A stretch of DNA of 64,000 nt, taken from positions 1 through 64,000 of the forward strand of contig JAEBUN010000036.1 in assembly GCA_023014365.1 (NCBI GenBank). Reading direction: 5' to 3'. Each line of letters starts with the position of its first letter. Positions within the stretch are counted from its first letter, which is position 1. Source of the DNA: Lepiota brunneoincarnata (lineage: Eukaryota > Basidiomycota > Agaricomycetes > Agaricales > Agaricaceae). Position numbers and translations under genes: made by a program. Below are positions 11,801-22,672 of the stretch, piece by piece. Below the pieces are notes generated by a model. That model did no database searches, was not told the origin of the DNA, and saw only the letters and a list, made by a program, of their open reading frames with translations.

Positions 11801-14694
11801 AGGGCCGTATGAAGTCATGAAAAAGATCGACCACCTCGATCGGGGAGACTTTTCCGCCCCGGAGCTTTTCCTGCAGCATCCTCGCCCTCTTCTTGTCACC
11901 CTTGCTCAGTGGAAAAGTGTAGGTTGGGTGCTGCTTATCCAGGGAGGAGAATATCCCCTGCGCAAACTTCAGAAGAACATCTCCATATGATGCCAGCGAG
12001 CTGTCTTCGACTGAACTCCAGCACTTGGTATTCCTGTTTTAGAGACCAAGATCGATGAGCGAGGGGTGCTTTCTATGCATGTGCATGGAATTGGAAATTG
12101 GAGCACTTACAACCGGCCATACAGGAGCAACGTCTGGACCTCGAGCCCGCATTTCCCTAGATGCATTTTGATCAGCTTCATATATTGCAGGATCACGTCC
12201 GCAAGCTGCTTGGCCTCGGCAGTCTTTGGGGGGGATATGAAGCTCCTCATGGCGGCCACCTTGCGCTTGCAAATGAGGTTGGTATCGTACGTGAGCTCTC
12301 CGTGGCCTTCATCCTCCTCATAGTGGATGCCATATCTTTTCCCATCTCCGTTCTTCTTCTTCTTGCCCATGACCTGCGACCCTTGCCTTTTGGGCTTGTC
12401 ATCGCTGCAGGCTCCACTGTCCGACCCACGGCACTCCCTCTCTTTTTCTTCTCTGTCTGCATCCATGTCATCTTTGGCTTCATCCCGGTTCTTGCCCTTG
12501 CCCTCATACTCATACTTGCCCTCCTCATCCTCGCTGTCCTCATCCTCGCTGCGCTCATCCTCCTCATCCTCGCTGCGCTCATCCTCCTCATCCTCTTCAC
12601 TCCCCCCTGCGCTCTCCATGCCCAATTCAACCTCGCTGTCATCGAGCTCCTCCAGAAACCCCTCATCTTCATCCTCCACGCTCTTGACTTCGTCATCCCA
12701 ACCATCTTCCGAGCCATCTCCTCCCTGCACCCCAACTGTGGGCACTTTGGCCCCTTGCACCTCCGCTGCTTGGTCCTCACCCCCCATCTCTTTCTCTTTC
12801 CCCAGGTAGGGTAGAAGGTGCCTGTGCCATTGAAAAAAGCGAAGGAGAGGGGGCACCTCTTGCTCGGATGTGGGGCCCAGAAGGAGAGATCTCTGCTCTG
12901 CCTCCATTAGCGGCAAGCATTTTGTTAGGAAGAGAGAAAAGGCGTTGTGGGGGCCTACAGTAGATTCTTCGCTTGACTGTACTGCGTTCAACAACAAACT
13001 CTCCTCCACGGAGAAGTACTTTGCGCTTGGGAAAAGCTTCTGCAACGTCACCGGGGTATAAAGCGAGTCCCCAGCATCCTCCAGTTCCTGGAGAAGATGG
13101 GCCTTTTTCCAGTGCCTCCTCATGGGCTTTGGGCCAAGGCAGCAGTAAGAGCACCGGCTGCAGCAGAGACCGGCATAGACCGTCAGGCAGGGAATAGGTG
13201 CAATGAGCCCATCTGGTACTGGGTGGTCCTTGAGCTTCCCGCTGGTCAAGAACTGATGGATGCGCTCATCGAAATAAGCCCCAAGCTCCAGGACTTCCTT
13301 CTTCTGCAAAACCTTTGACAGCTGCACGGGAGGGTGTGCAGAGGATTCGTGGTGAATAAGTCCTCGGGCCTTGGGGACAAGATTGACACCGGTGCCGCAA
13401 GATTCATCTGCGCAGACCACCAGCAGCATCTTTTTCATCCAGCTTGGTTGAACTACCACCAGGCGAAGCATCTGCAGCAGCTCTACCATGCGTGATGGCA
13501 AGGCATCCTTTGGCATCAAGTGCCAGGAAGACTCCTGGATGGTTGGGGGGCGCAATTGGCTACCAATAATCACCTTACCTGGGGTGCTATTGCCATCCTC
13601 CTGAGAGAACACTAAGGACCCCTCTGTGCTTTCTTGATTCTTCGATGGGAAGGGGTTGAAATGAGGATCCACAGAAAGTATTTCTGCACCTAGAACTAGA
13701 GAGAGGGGAGAAAGCCAGGGCGGTGAGTTTGGGGCAAATAACGGGTGGGGGGGTGCTCACTTTCAGAGTTGTTGCTAACAGTCCCCTGCCTCCCTCTCTT
13801 CCTTCTTGAACTGGATCCAGGCCCTGGTTTCCACTCGGCCATATCCTCCCTCTTTCTCTTTCTTTTGCTTTGCAGCATCTTTGGCTTCTCCTCCTCATTC
13901 CTGCTCTCATCCTCGTCCCCATTCTTGTTCCCATCCTCCTTCCCATCCTTGTCCCCATCCTTGTCCCCATCTCCATCCCCATCCTCCTTCCCATCCCTGT
14001 CCCCATTTTCCTTCCCATCCCTGTCCCCATTTTCCTTCCCATCCCTGTCCCCATCCTCGTCCCCATCCTTGTCCCCATCTCCATCCCCATCCCCATCCTC
14101 CTTCCCATCCTTGTCCCCATCTCCATCCTCATCCTTGTCCTCAACCTTTCCCTCCCTCTCTTTCCAAACACCCTTCCCCTCAGGATCATCAACTTTGGTG
14201 CCATCTCTTCGCTCGCACCCTTGCTTCCGCGGCACTGCTGGAGGAGGAGTGTTCTCGGTGCAAGCTGAGATGCTTGAGGTATAGTGGTCGCTGTGTTCTT
14301 TGATCAGGTGAGCGCGCAGCTTCCCAAGTTCAGGCAGCAATGCTGAGCAGTGGGAGCAGGCAAACTGGCCGCAAGGTCCCCCCTGTCGATGGAATTCCTG
14401 CAGCCTTCCTGTCATGCCTAGATCCAGGATTTGAGAAGGGAGTGGATGGTTTATTGGGGGGGGGAGAGAGAAATTCAACACTGTACCTCCTTTTTTGGCA
14501 TCTTCTTTTGTGCGATAGATCACAACCTTGCTGCAGTGAAATTTCCTGGTGTGCTCCTCCAGGTTTGCAGGACTGCTATCGCAAATGGGACAGAATCTAT
14601 GGTAAGGGGGTAGGGGAAGAAGATGAGTACCAAGAAGACGCTCTTGGGGGGGGGGGGAAAGATGGTGGGCTCACTTTTTGTGGCCGCGGCTCAT
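8809..14694 (-). CDS. C2H2 zinc-finger / tyrosine-recombinase-like / USP-like protease fusion protein
   Basis: Seven exons (14694-14675, 14596-14487, 14417-13761, 13689-12111, 12033-11572, 11510-9842, 9786-8809) total 5475 nt, exactly 1824 codons plus stop. Three C2H2-type fingers are visible: C9/C12/H22/H27, C64/C67/H80/H85 and C442/C445/H455/H460. A long acidic Asp/Gly/Lys/Glu repeat (about residues 110-200) and a second Glu/Asp tract (about 590-680) follow. Residues 1130-1313 resemble a tyrosine recombinase: R1149 in GPPPRLTEF, K1182, an R-x-x-R box at 1269-1272, H1304 in the box HAQMGHSAKTARLYY, and Y1312/Y1313 as nucleophile. Residues 1405-1710 resemble a USP/C19 peptidase: C1415 in KANSCWLDSSLELLY, and H1686 followed by VYHYDDL. 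The predicted role is DNA binding and strand exchange, with an added ubiquitin- or SUMO-directed protease. The first histidine of the recombinase HxxR box is replaced by Arg, so activity is uncertain. DUF3505-type C2H2 proteins and telomere-linked helicases have related regions, but no helicase motifs are seen. Confidence 0.8.
12520..12610 (-). repeat. Coding microsatellite, acidic tract
   Basis: On the plus strand, imperfect CTCATCCTC/CTCGCTG repeats; read on the coding (minus) strand they give a Glu/Asp-rich tract within exon 4 of the fusion gene. Slippage here would change linker length without breaking frame when whole 3-bp units move. Confidence 0.7.
13895..14150 (-). repeat. Coding 6-bp-family tandem repeat (acidic/basic linker)
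   Basis: The plus strand is a run of CCCATCCTCNTTC/CCCATCC units. The coding strand in exon 3 of the fusion gene reads as repeated Gly-Asp-Lys-Asp and Lys-Glu-Asp units. This is a flexible charged spacer between zinc fingers 2 and 3 and a likely site of length variation. Confidence 0.8.
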
Positions 14695-14859
14695 GATTTT
14701 TTTGAGAGTAGAAATCTATCTGGAGCAGGAGGAAAGCTGGGGGGCTGGATCTGTGAATCTGGGAATGGGAGTTGGGAGCAAGAACGTTGAACTTGCTACA
14801 CCAATACAATGCCATGCTGCTCATCCGAGCTGGGAGGCGATGATTGAATTGAACCATGC

Positions 14860-15747
14860 CTCCCCCCCCCCTGCCCCCCCTGATACTGCAAGGGGAGGCA
14901 AGTGGACAATGGCTGCTCATATATATATATAGCATGCTCCCTTGATTCCTCACAGCCACAAACCTTGAACAAGTATTCTAGAGCACCCCAATGCCCAGAG
15001 AGCCCACCGTTCCCACTCACAGCAGGTTTCTCTCTCTCTCTCGCTGAAACGCAATCCCTGCATGCTTGTAATTCAATTGCCAGCCAGGGGGGGGGGGCAG
15101 GGGGGGAAATCTCCATTGTCTCTCCCCCCCCCCCCCCAATCAGCTTAGTTGCTGAGCCAGGAAAGAGGACATCCCACAATCATCTTTGCCAATCGGGGGG
15201 ATTGATCTCGCACATGATTTTCCTTGCACATGATCTATCTGCTCTCTTACATGACCTTTTGCAGAGGTGGGGGGTGAATATTCACCAACCCCACCACCTT
15301 GGAACGAACGAATGAATGAACATCAGCGCAACCCCGAGACAGATCAATAGCGTGGGAACATCCACACTCAGATGCGCATCAAATCACCTCAGCACCCGAC
15401 GCATTGCACATCACTCACTCACTCACTCAGCACCCTGTTGGAACATGCATCACCCATGATCACCCATGCAGCAGCTGACACTTCGTCTCATTCTCCTCTC
15501 TATTAACTTTCTCCAAGCAGTAAAATAAAATAAATAGATGGCCTCACGTGACCTTTCGCTCTGCCCCCCCCCCCCCTTCGCACCATTTAGGGCTCTAGAA
15601 AGCCAAGGGCCTTGGGGATTTTCTCGAAACCACTTGGGATTAGAACCCCCAACTGGTGGCTACCCACTGACCCCCAACTTAAAGGAATCCCCCCCCCCAT
15701 CCCCCCCCCATCGGAACCGCTCACGCGGTTCCCAGCATAATATACCT
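14860..15747. other. Homopolymer-rich spacer upstream of the fusion gene
   Basis: Poly-C and poly-G runs (for example near 15097-15105, 15125-15137 and 15563-15575) and a TATATATATATA run near 14921-14932 lie between the fusion gene start and the right long repeat. No coding region is seen. The TA run is about 230 bp upstream of the start codon, so a promoter role is only possible. Confidence 0.5.
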
Positions 15748-17042
15748 AGGACTGGGTTTTTTGAGTGCAGCGTGAAGAGTCATGAGGAGTATGATCAACA
15801 GCCACAGACTTGACTTTCCAAGAGTGTGGCATTTTTGAGTGCAAAGTGTGATGAGCTGTAAGAGGTATATTAATGGCCACGGACTTGACTTTCCAAGAGT
15901 GCGGCATTCTTAAGTGCAGAGTGTGAAGAGTTGTGGGGGCATATAACTAACAGCTGCAGAATTGACTTGCCAAAAGCATGGCATTTTTGAACCTAAACTG
16001 CTCTCCTTAGATATGTGAAAAGGATGGCATTGTAATTGCCAGAGTTGACTTTCTGAAAACACAGCATATAAATTTTAAGGGCACTGTCTAGGTTCATTTG
16101 AAAGAAGTAAAGAGGTGAGGAATTACTGATCCAAGTGTCCACAACTTCCTTTTATGGAAACTGTGGACCTTGGAGATCAGTCATGGAGGGGTGGTCAGTT
16201 TGGCTACATAGGCAACCAGGTAACTATTCCTATGGTAGGTTTTTATTGGGTCCAAGGATAAATATGTGAGGAGTAGATTCAGGGGTTAGAATTGATATTC
16301 CAAAAGTGCAGGACGCATGTCAATTAATGTTCCAGAAGTGTGGGATACATGTCAATAATGACCACAGAATTGATATTCCAAAAGTATGGCATGTATGAAG
16401 GATGTAAGTAATGGCCACAGAGTTGGATTTCCAAAAGTGCAGCTATACATTGTGCTGAGGGTGGAATATTATAGGCCGTGGACTGGAAAATACTAGTGCA
16501 GGGTATATAATTCACAAAATATCTATGAGCTGGAGGCTCCAAAATGAGGGTTCTAAAAGGTTGAATATGTGAAAGTCCTAGCCTGAGGGAGGGTCTAATT
16601 CCTACCTGTTCAATGAAAAGTGTATATGAGTGTCCATGACTTCCTTTTATGGAAATTGTGGACCTTGGAGATTGGTCATGGAGGGGTAGTTGGTTTGGCT
16701 ACATAGGCAACCAGGTAGCCATGCCTATTCAGTACAAGAATATATATATGAGGAGTAGAATTGATGTTCCAAAAGTGTGGCATGCGTAAAGGGGCAGGAG
16801 GGGTGTAAATTATAATGGCCGCAGAGTTGGATTTCCAAGAGTGCGGCAATATATGGGAATATATTGTGCTGAGGGATGGAATATAGGCCGTGGACTAGAA
16901 AATGCTAGTGTGCGGTATATAATTTCAAGCAATATCTACAAGCTGGAGGCTCTAAAATGAAGGTTCTAAACACTTGAAATTTGGAAAATCCTAGCCTGAG
17001 GGAGGGTCTAACCTGTACCTCTTCAACAAAAAGGGTATATAA
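15748..17042 (+). repeat. Right long direct repeat, with an internal duplication
   Basis: This is the same sequence as 3077-3930 and in the same orientation, but 1295 bp long because the segment from the 'atggaggggtgg' block onward is partly duplicated (starts near 16185 and 16678). It carries the same inverted sites, at 15802-15829, 15877-15904, 15954-15981, 16362-16389, 16415-16442, 16476-16503, 16819-16846 and 16888-16915. The first internal block has lost most CpGs to TpG/CpA (for example CCGCGG in the left repeat is CCACAG here), while the last block keeps more of them. The outer end shared with the left copy is the 'aaaaagggtatata' sequence. Confidence 0.8.
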
Positions 17043-20008
17043 TGTACAAAATTTGAAGTGGATACATTGAGCTTTGTACCCACTGTGTGCAAAATAAGTT
17101 TTGGTGTATAAAGGAGTGGTGAGTGACTGTATAGACTCTGCAAAATATCTAAACAGACACAATAAATTTATTGTTGTTTTTTGTATAAGTGACTGAACAC
17201 GTGAGCCCTGTCCATCCGTCAGCGTATTTTGAATAAACGGGGATATTTATGGCACCCTGTGCGGGCCTCTTGCATTCCCATAGGTCTCAAGTGAGTCCAA
17301 CAGAGGGCATAAGTCTCACACCTCATGTGGCTAGACATAGCAGCTATGGCACAGATGCAGGGAATGTGAGGATACCAGTGCAGTCAGGCTTCAATTTTCC
17401 AGACCTATCCCACACGTTGGTGCGCCAAAGATCCCTTGCCGCGGCTGGCGGGTTGCTGTCGTAGTCACCCACGGCCTTCTCGCGCATCACTGGCATCAAA
17501 TGATGAGTAAAGGGTCCACCCATCAAGCACCACCAGGCTCTCGGGGTAAGGGGTCGGACTTTGGGAAGTGAGTCTATGGGTTCTATGAATGAAAAAAAGC
17601 TGCCAGAACCACCTCAAGATTTAACAAAAGTATTTTGTGGATTGTATGCACGACTCACGAATGCCAAATATGCACGCATATCGCGAGCACGAATAAGTGG
17701 GTGGAACATTCCCCAAGAGTATGTGAACCCAAAGCTTCCGTAGACACGGTGACGGTGGGACCGCTCCTAAACGTTTCATCGCCTCTTGGTGGCATGTGGA
17801 TCAACCTAGACAACAACATTTACACTCTGTGCGCATCACCCTGTTATATCAACTACGTTCTGCTCAGGGAACCTCCGGCAGGAGCTTCGCAGACCAGCAA
17901 CAGGGTCTGGTATACCATGCAGGATGACTATCAAGACCAGAGATATCTCCGCTTAAGTAGGTAAAACGAGAGGAGTGATTGTACGATCTGCCCGGAATCA
18001 CAACAAACGTGTGGATACGGTGGGTCCGGCTCATTACTTCGTGACCGAGGTGACCGAGGTGTCCGTGTCTCCGTCCGTCCAGGACTCCACATGTGGCCTG
18101 CTCCCAAACCTATCGAAACTGGTTTCGTCGCACACACGATCGGAAGTGGGATGCCTGTAGTGATTTGAAGTTGGAAAACGCAGCAAGTCGTCCTCAGCTT
18201 TCGGCGTTTCCTGATACTCTTGACAGCCAGGAATTGCAATTTGGAATCCCACAGTTTCTCAGCGGCTTCAACGGCCAGAATGTAGAGGACTGGGGGCTGC
18301 CGGGACAATTAAGCAAGGCGTGCCGATAGATCTGGTGCATATTTCATTTTTCATTACACATACCAAGATGACCTTATTGGCACTCCGTGCGCTTCCACTC
18401 TCTCAATTCCTTCAAGCTCGATCCCGTGCCGGCACCGATTACCCACTGCCTGAAACAGTTGTGCTTGGACACACATATTGGTGGTATATAAGCCAGTATG
18501 CTCTCTAGCGTTTGGACATCACGCCCTTTGTAAGAAAACCACCAGCCTCTTCTCTTCCAAACTCCGTCCGATATACCTCCTGACTCAACACAACATTGGC
18601 AGCCCAAAAGGAGAATACATCCAATATGGTATGACTAGACCTTTCCGGATCGTCTCAGTATTATTGACGGGAGAAGTCATCGAGCTCAAGAAACAGTCCA
18701 TCTTGCTCCAATAAAACCAAAAACAACACCAAGACACCCACAGTCCCAAAAAGAATCAAACTATCCCTAAAGGTATGTATGATTGCTGGCTGTTTGCTCC
18801 TACTGCTCTAATGACTGGCCAGCACCCTACTGTGAAAAAAGTCCCATATCACGTGACCAATCGTGGCCCGGACGACCCCCTGCCATCCCCTCCTCCCCCT
18901 AAAAATAAGTAGGGATATTCTTATATTAGCTATAGTTAGACAACTGCACGGCCTGTGAAAACACCGACAAAGCACCCTCGGGCTCGAATTTCAATAATTG
19001 TTACAAAGTTAGAATCTATCTGAATACCCTATCCAACGCTTGCAGATCGATGCACGCGAGGTTTGTCCTCCCGGCTTCCCCCGGTGCCGAACGCACGGAG
19101 AATATTTTATATTGCTGCAGACTAGCCTGAGTGGAGTTGTCTTGAACGCATCTAGGAGACCCAGACCCGAACCCCAAGTCGAGCCGCGCCACAGACCGAG
19201 CACACGGGTACTGTAAGACTATCACTGATCGCCCTCTGCAAGGGGGTAATTTCGGGCCTGAATTATACGTACGAGCCGACCCCTTGGCGGGAGTGTCGGA
19301 TACAAGACTTCCCACCGTGTGTACAGTACAAATCGCACGCATTCCATGCTGTAGCACGTATGTATTACAAGGAAATCCCACACCGACCTAACAAATTGAA
19401 TCTATTTTTGCATCCGCGGTTGCGTTGGGCGGAGGCGTATAAGCCGGTATACTGGCGCTGGCAGCGTCAATCGATCAGGCTAAACCAGATGGCGCTCTTA
19501 GGACAAGGGAGGAGGGGCCCCGATATCGAGCCTCTAGCCCAGAAACCTTGATGTGAAGATAAGAACCCTCAGGCTGCCCGTTACCCAGCATTTCCGCCTG
19601 AGAATCCAACCGGTCACGTCCAAAAGGGGTGTTAAGCGTGTGAGGATCAATCCATAGAACGAACACCTAAGCGACCATCAATCAACGTGAAGTACAACAC
19701 AGGCCTGAGCTGATCACCACAAGGGTCGGGGACAGACAGTCCCGCGTCAACATCCATGCATTAAAAAAATCAGCACTGATTGTCAGTGACTGCTGCTTTC
19801 TCCCATGACGCCAGCCCTGTTATTCAGTTCCCAAAGTCCATTAAATAAACATGTCCATTACACACAAGTCTTTCAACACACATAAGAGTGTTCACACGAA
19901 AGCAAATGTGGGTGGTATGATAAAAAAAAACATGATAAAACAACATAAATGACATGGAGCTAGACCGACAGGCTAGGCATCAATAGCCTCCCTGATCGGA
20001 ATATCACC
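17043..20008. other. No recognisable gene
   Basis: About 3 kb with only short frames and no recognisable domain. Two TATA-like promoter-looking strings resemble each other: 'tggtatataagccagtatgc' near 18480 and 'gcgtataagccggtatactg' near 19434. No coding sequence can be tied to them. Confidence 0.45.
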
Positions 20009-21342
20009 TTAGGAAAGGAAGAGAGCGGCAAAAACAACACCAAGGAACGAGACACCAGAAATAGAGACGGTTGCTGCGTCGTTCGTGGTGTTCGAGGCGC
20101 CGGCAGCACCAGCCGTACGTGAAGGCGAACCTGTGAGTGCAGAGGTCAGCCCCAACATAGTAGTGAAAGTAACACCATTGCTACCAGTCGAAGCGGCAAC
20201 AGATGCCGAGGCGGCCGAGGAGGAAGCAAGATTCGTAGGTGTGGGGAGGGCAGCAAAGAGTTCGGTACTCTGATGGGCCACACAGCTGGATGAGGCGGGG
20301 ACACGAGCAGAGTAGGGGATAGCCGTGATGGGGCCCAGCGATTCAGGGGGTTGGGTATAAGTTACGGTGGCACCACCCGTCGTGTAGACGCCAGGGAAGT
20401 CTTGATTTTCTCCCTGGCACTCTTCGAATGTCCCGTTCTGGGCGTTGCTGGGGGCATTGTAAGCACATCCGATACGATCGTAGATGTGTTCACAGTAACG
20501 GCGAGCGTTGGGGCCCGATGGATCGCAGACCTTGAAGCAGAAAGTGTTCCCACCCATAAAACTAACAAAGTATAAGTGTATTGCATTTAACAGGAGAGGC
20601 CTTACGTACTTGTGCCATTCAATGACCTGGACGAACTGACCAGTGAACGCGGTGGAGAAAACGATACCTCCCATGGGGTTACCACGCTATACAATAGAAG
20701 TGAGTGGGCAGGTCATCACTGTCTGTTCTGCGTAAACTAACCAGATCAGCGCCATGCGGGTCCATCTCGCCTCCGAAGTCTTCCGTAGCAATATTGATCA
20801 ACTCCTGGTTAATGAAACCAACGATCTGAACGTAATCAGGGGTTTTCGTGTACTGAACCCCCTGGAGGGCACCAGCGGGTATGAGACGTGTGCCGCGACC
20901 TGGCTTCGTGCACCAGGCAACCATCTCACCCTCCCTGTCGGCGACGGTCGAGTTAGGATCGGAGGGGGCCCACAAACAAAAGTCTGTTATTGGGATGTTT
21001 GAGTGGAGCGAGATATAAGGCGTGGAAAAGGAAAACAAACCATCGAGACCGTTGAGGAAAGACGTCTGGCACAGTGAGGTGGGACCCTCTGTGGTGGAGT
21101 TGCAGCGGTTGTACCCGGCTTGCGGGCCACGGATGAGACCCGTGTCGGTGTCTACTTTGTCGGGCTGTGGAGAGTTGTGAGCCTAACAAGGAGATTGGAA
21201 ACGACACTTGGCAACGGCTTACGATGCCCGAGGGGTATGTGAACCCAGTTTTGGAGGCGAGGGGTGTCTGAGGAGTAGTACCAGTGATCTGAGCCCGAAC
21301 TATAGAGACGGAGAGAAGAAGGGAGAGATAAACGGAGAACAT
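20009..21342 (-). CDS. Secreted 'macrofage activating glycoprotein' family protein, copy A
   Basis: Five exons (21342-21223, 21164-21041, 20983-20742, 20686-20610, 20561-20009) give 371 aa. It starts with a hydrophobic signal peptide (MFSVYLSLLLSVSIVRAQ). The family core follows: SGIPDKVDTDTGLIRG, CNSTTEG, DDFCLWAP, EMVAWCTKPGRGTRLIP, GGEMDPHGADL, RGNPMGG, and the cysteine-rich block CDPSGPNARRYCEHIYDRIGCAYNAP. The C-terminus is Ser/Thr/Ala-rich and ends in a hydrophobic tail after small residues, consistent with a GPI anchor. The basidiomycete family is abundant and extracellular; the biochemical function is unknown and the name is historical. It lies divergent to copy B and has the largest number of introns of the three paralogues in this window. 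Confidence 0.88.
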
Positions 21343-22672
21343 GGCTAAGGAGTGGATGGAAGGTGAGAGTAAGAAGACAGCAAGGAGAGGGCCAAAAAAG
21401 CGATGGGTGCCCGTGTGACAGAAGCACCGCCAGCCTTTATCCACAAGTTGATGCTATCTCTGTCTGTCTAAAAATAGATTACTCTTACCCACGCCCTTCG
21501 GCGAGGTTGATTCACAGTGGTTGGCCGAATGGCATCCATGAAAGGAACCGGCGCCCTGGGCACAAATACAAATCGAGATATGGAACATGCCTTTCGTCTC
21601 TTATTACTTTTTCTCTCGGGACGAGAGTGCTGGCAGGCTGAGGTGTAGAGTTGATTCGGTCGCCACTGAGGGAATAATAGACATAAGGCGAAAGCCATGG
21701 AGGAAGTCCCGGTTGGGAGAACGAGCCGCCGGAGATGTCATTCGTTGTAGCCTTGTAAGTGTATAGTAGAGATCAAGGGGGTTAATTGACCGCGTTGATG
21801 GAGGTTTGGATTAGGGACCCCAATTACCTTCCCATACACTTACGCGTGTTCGGGATAGGGCTGGGTGAATGTTGGGGCGCTTACCCTTGCACCTTTGACT
21901 CAATCAACGGCAAGGCCTACGCATCACACATTCTGCTGGGGCGACGGAAATCGCCAAGAGACAGAAGCTATGCCTTGCCGAAGGGAATTGAACAAGTATA
22001 TCACGTCGAACGCAGGTAGAAAAGTTCAGGATGTGCGTGGGAACCTGGGATTGGCATATAAATTTGTCAAATTGTTGGGACCTGAACGGAGTGGTGTGAT
22101 CGTAATCGTAAACATAAGTATGACTACTACTATACTATGACATTTTGGTGGTGGGGACAGGGAGCAACACACGAACGCCCTTGACAAAAAACACTAATAG
22201 AGCCTACCAACATACTGTAGGCTGCAGCTTTGGTGACATGGTTGAAATTGTGGTTTCGGCTGTTGTTTCTTGTAGTACAGAACTCAACACAAAGAATCCT
22301 TCGTTGTGTGGAGTGGAGCCGAGCGTGGCGATGCCGTGATACCAAGATTCTTAGTGTCTCAAATGACGCCCTTCTAGGCAGCGTTATGTGCACGGAACAG
22401 ACGCCACAGACAAAACATGGAAATCAGGCCTCCTTCCGGCTGCAGCAACAGACAAGATTGCCGAGGGCGGGGTAGAAAAAAAGAGTAGTGGGTACATTTC
22501 TTGGCAGCGTTTTTCGGGACTGGCTTGGTTCTGCAGTGCCTACTGGGCGTGGACGCGCCAAGTCGATCTTGGTACCTTGCGGACCATTGAAAAGGCCAGC
22601 GCGGGCCACGTTGCCTTTTTATTAGTTTATAAAAGCCCTCCTTTCATTCTCGCTCGTTTCTTGCCATCCACG
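21343..22672. promoter_or_regulatory. Divergent intergenic region between glycoprotein genes A and B
   Basis: This 1.33-kb spacer separates two oppositely transcribed paralogues, so it must hold both promoters. No third gene is seen. The most convincing core element is the TATA sequence just before copy B. Confidence 0.5.
22628..22635 (+). promoter_or_regulatory. TATA box of glycoprotein gene B
   Basis: TATAAAAG lies 38 bp before the start codon at 22673, in a pyrimidine-rich leader (cctcctttcattctcgctcg) typical of highly expressed fungal genes. Confidence 0.6.

Noticed and set aside
12161..12814. Long plus-strand frames of Leu/Ser/Pro repeats at 12161-12814 and 13745-14303
   Set aside because: They are antisense shadows of the acidic repeats in the fusion gene; the minus-strand model accounts for the sequence with consistent splicing and total frame.
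5060..14694. KDZ transposon
   Set aside because: TET/JBP genes are known to travel with KDZ transposases, but no KDZ transposase-like frame is present; the partner gene has tyrosine-recombinase-like boxes instead.
3131..16915. CRISPR-like array from regularly repeated about 28-bp units
   Set aside because: The units are inverted repeats with variable spacing and no unique spacers, in a eukaryotic context without cas genes.
3077..17042. LTR retrotransposon with the long repeats as LTRs
   Set aside because: No gag, reverse transcriptase, RNase H or integrase was seen between the repeats, and the genes are intron-rich. Repeat lengths differ (854 and 1295 bp) through internal duplication.
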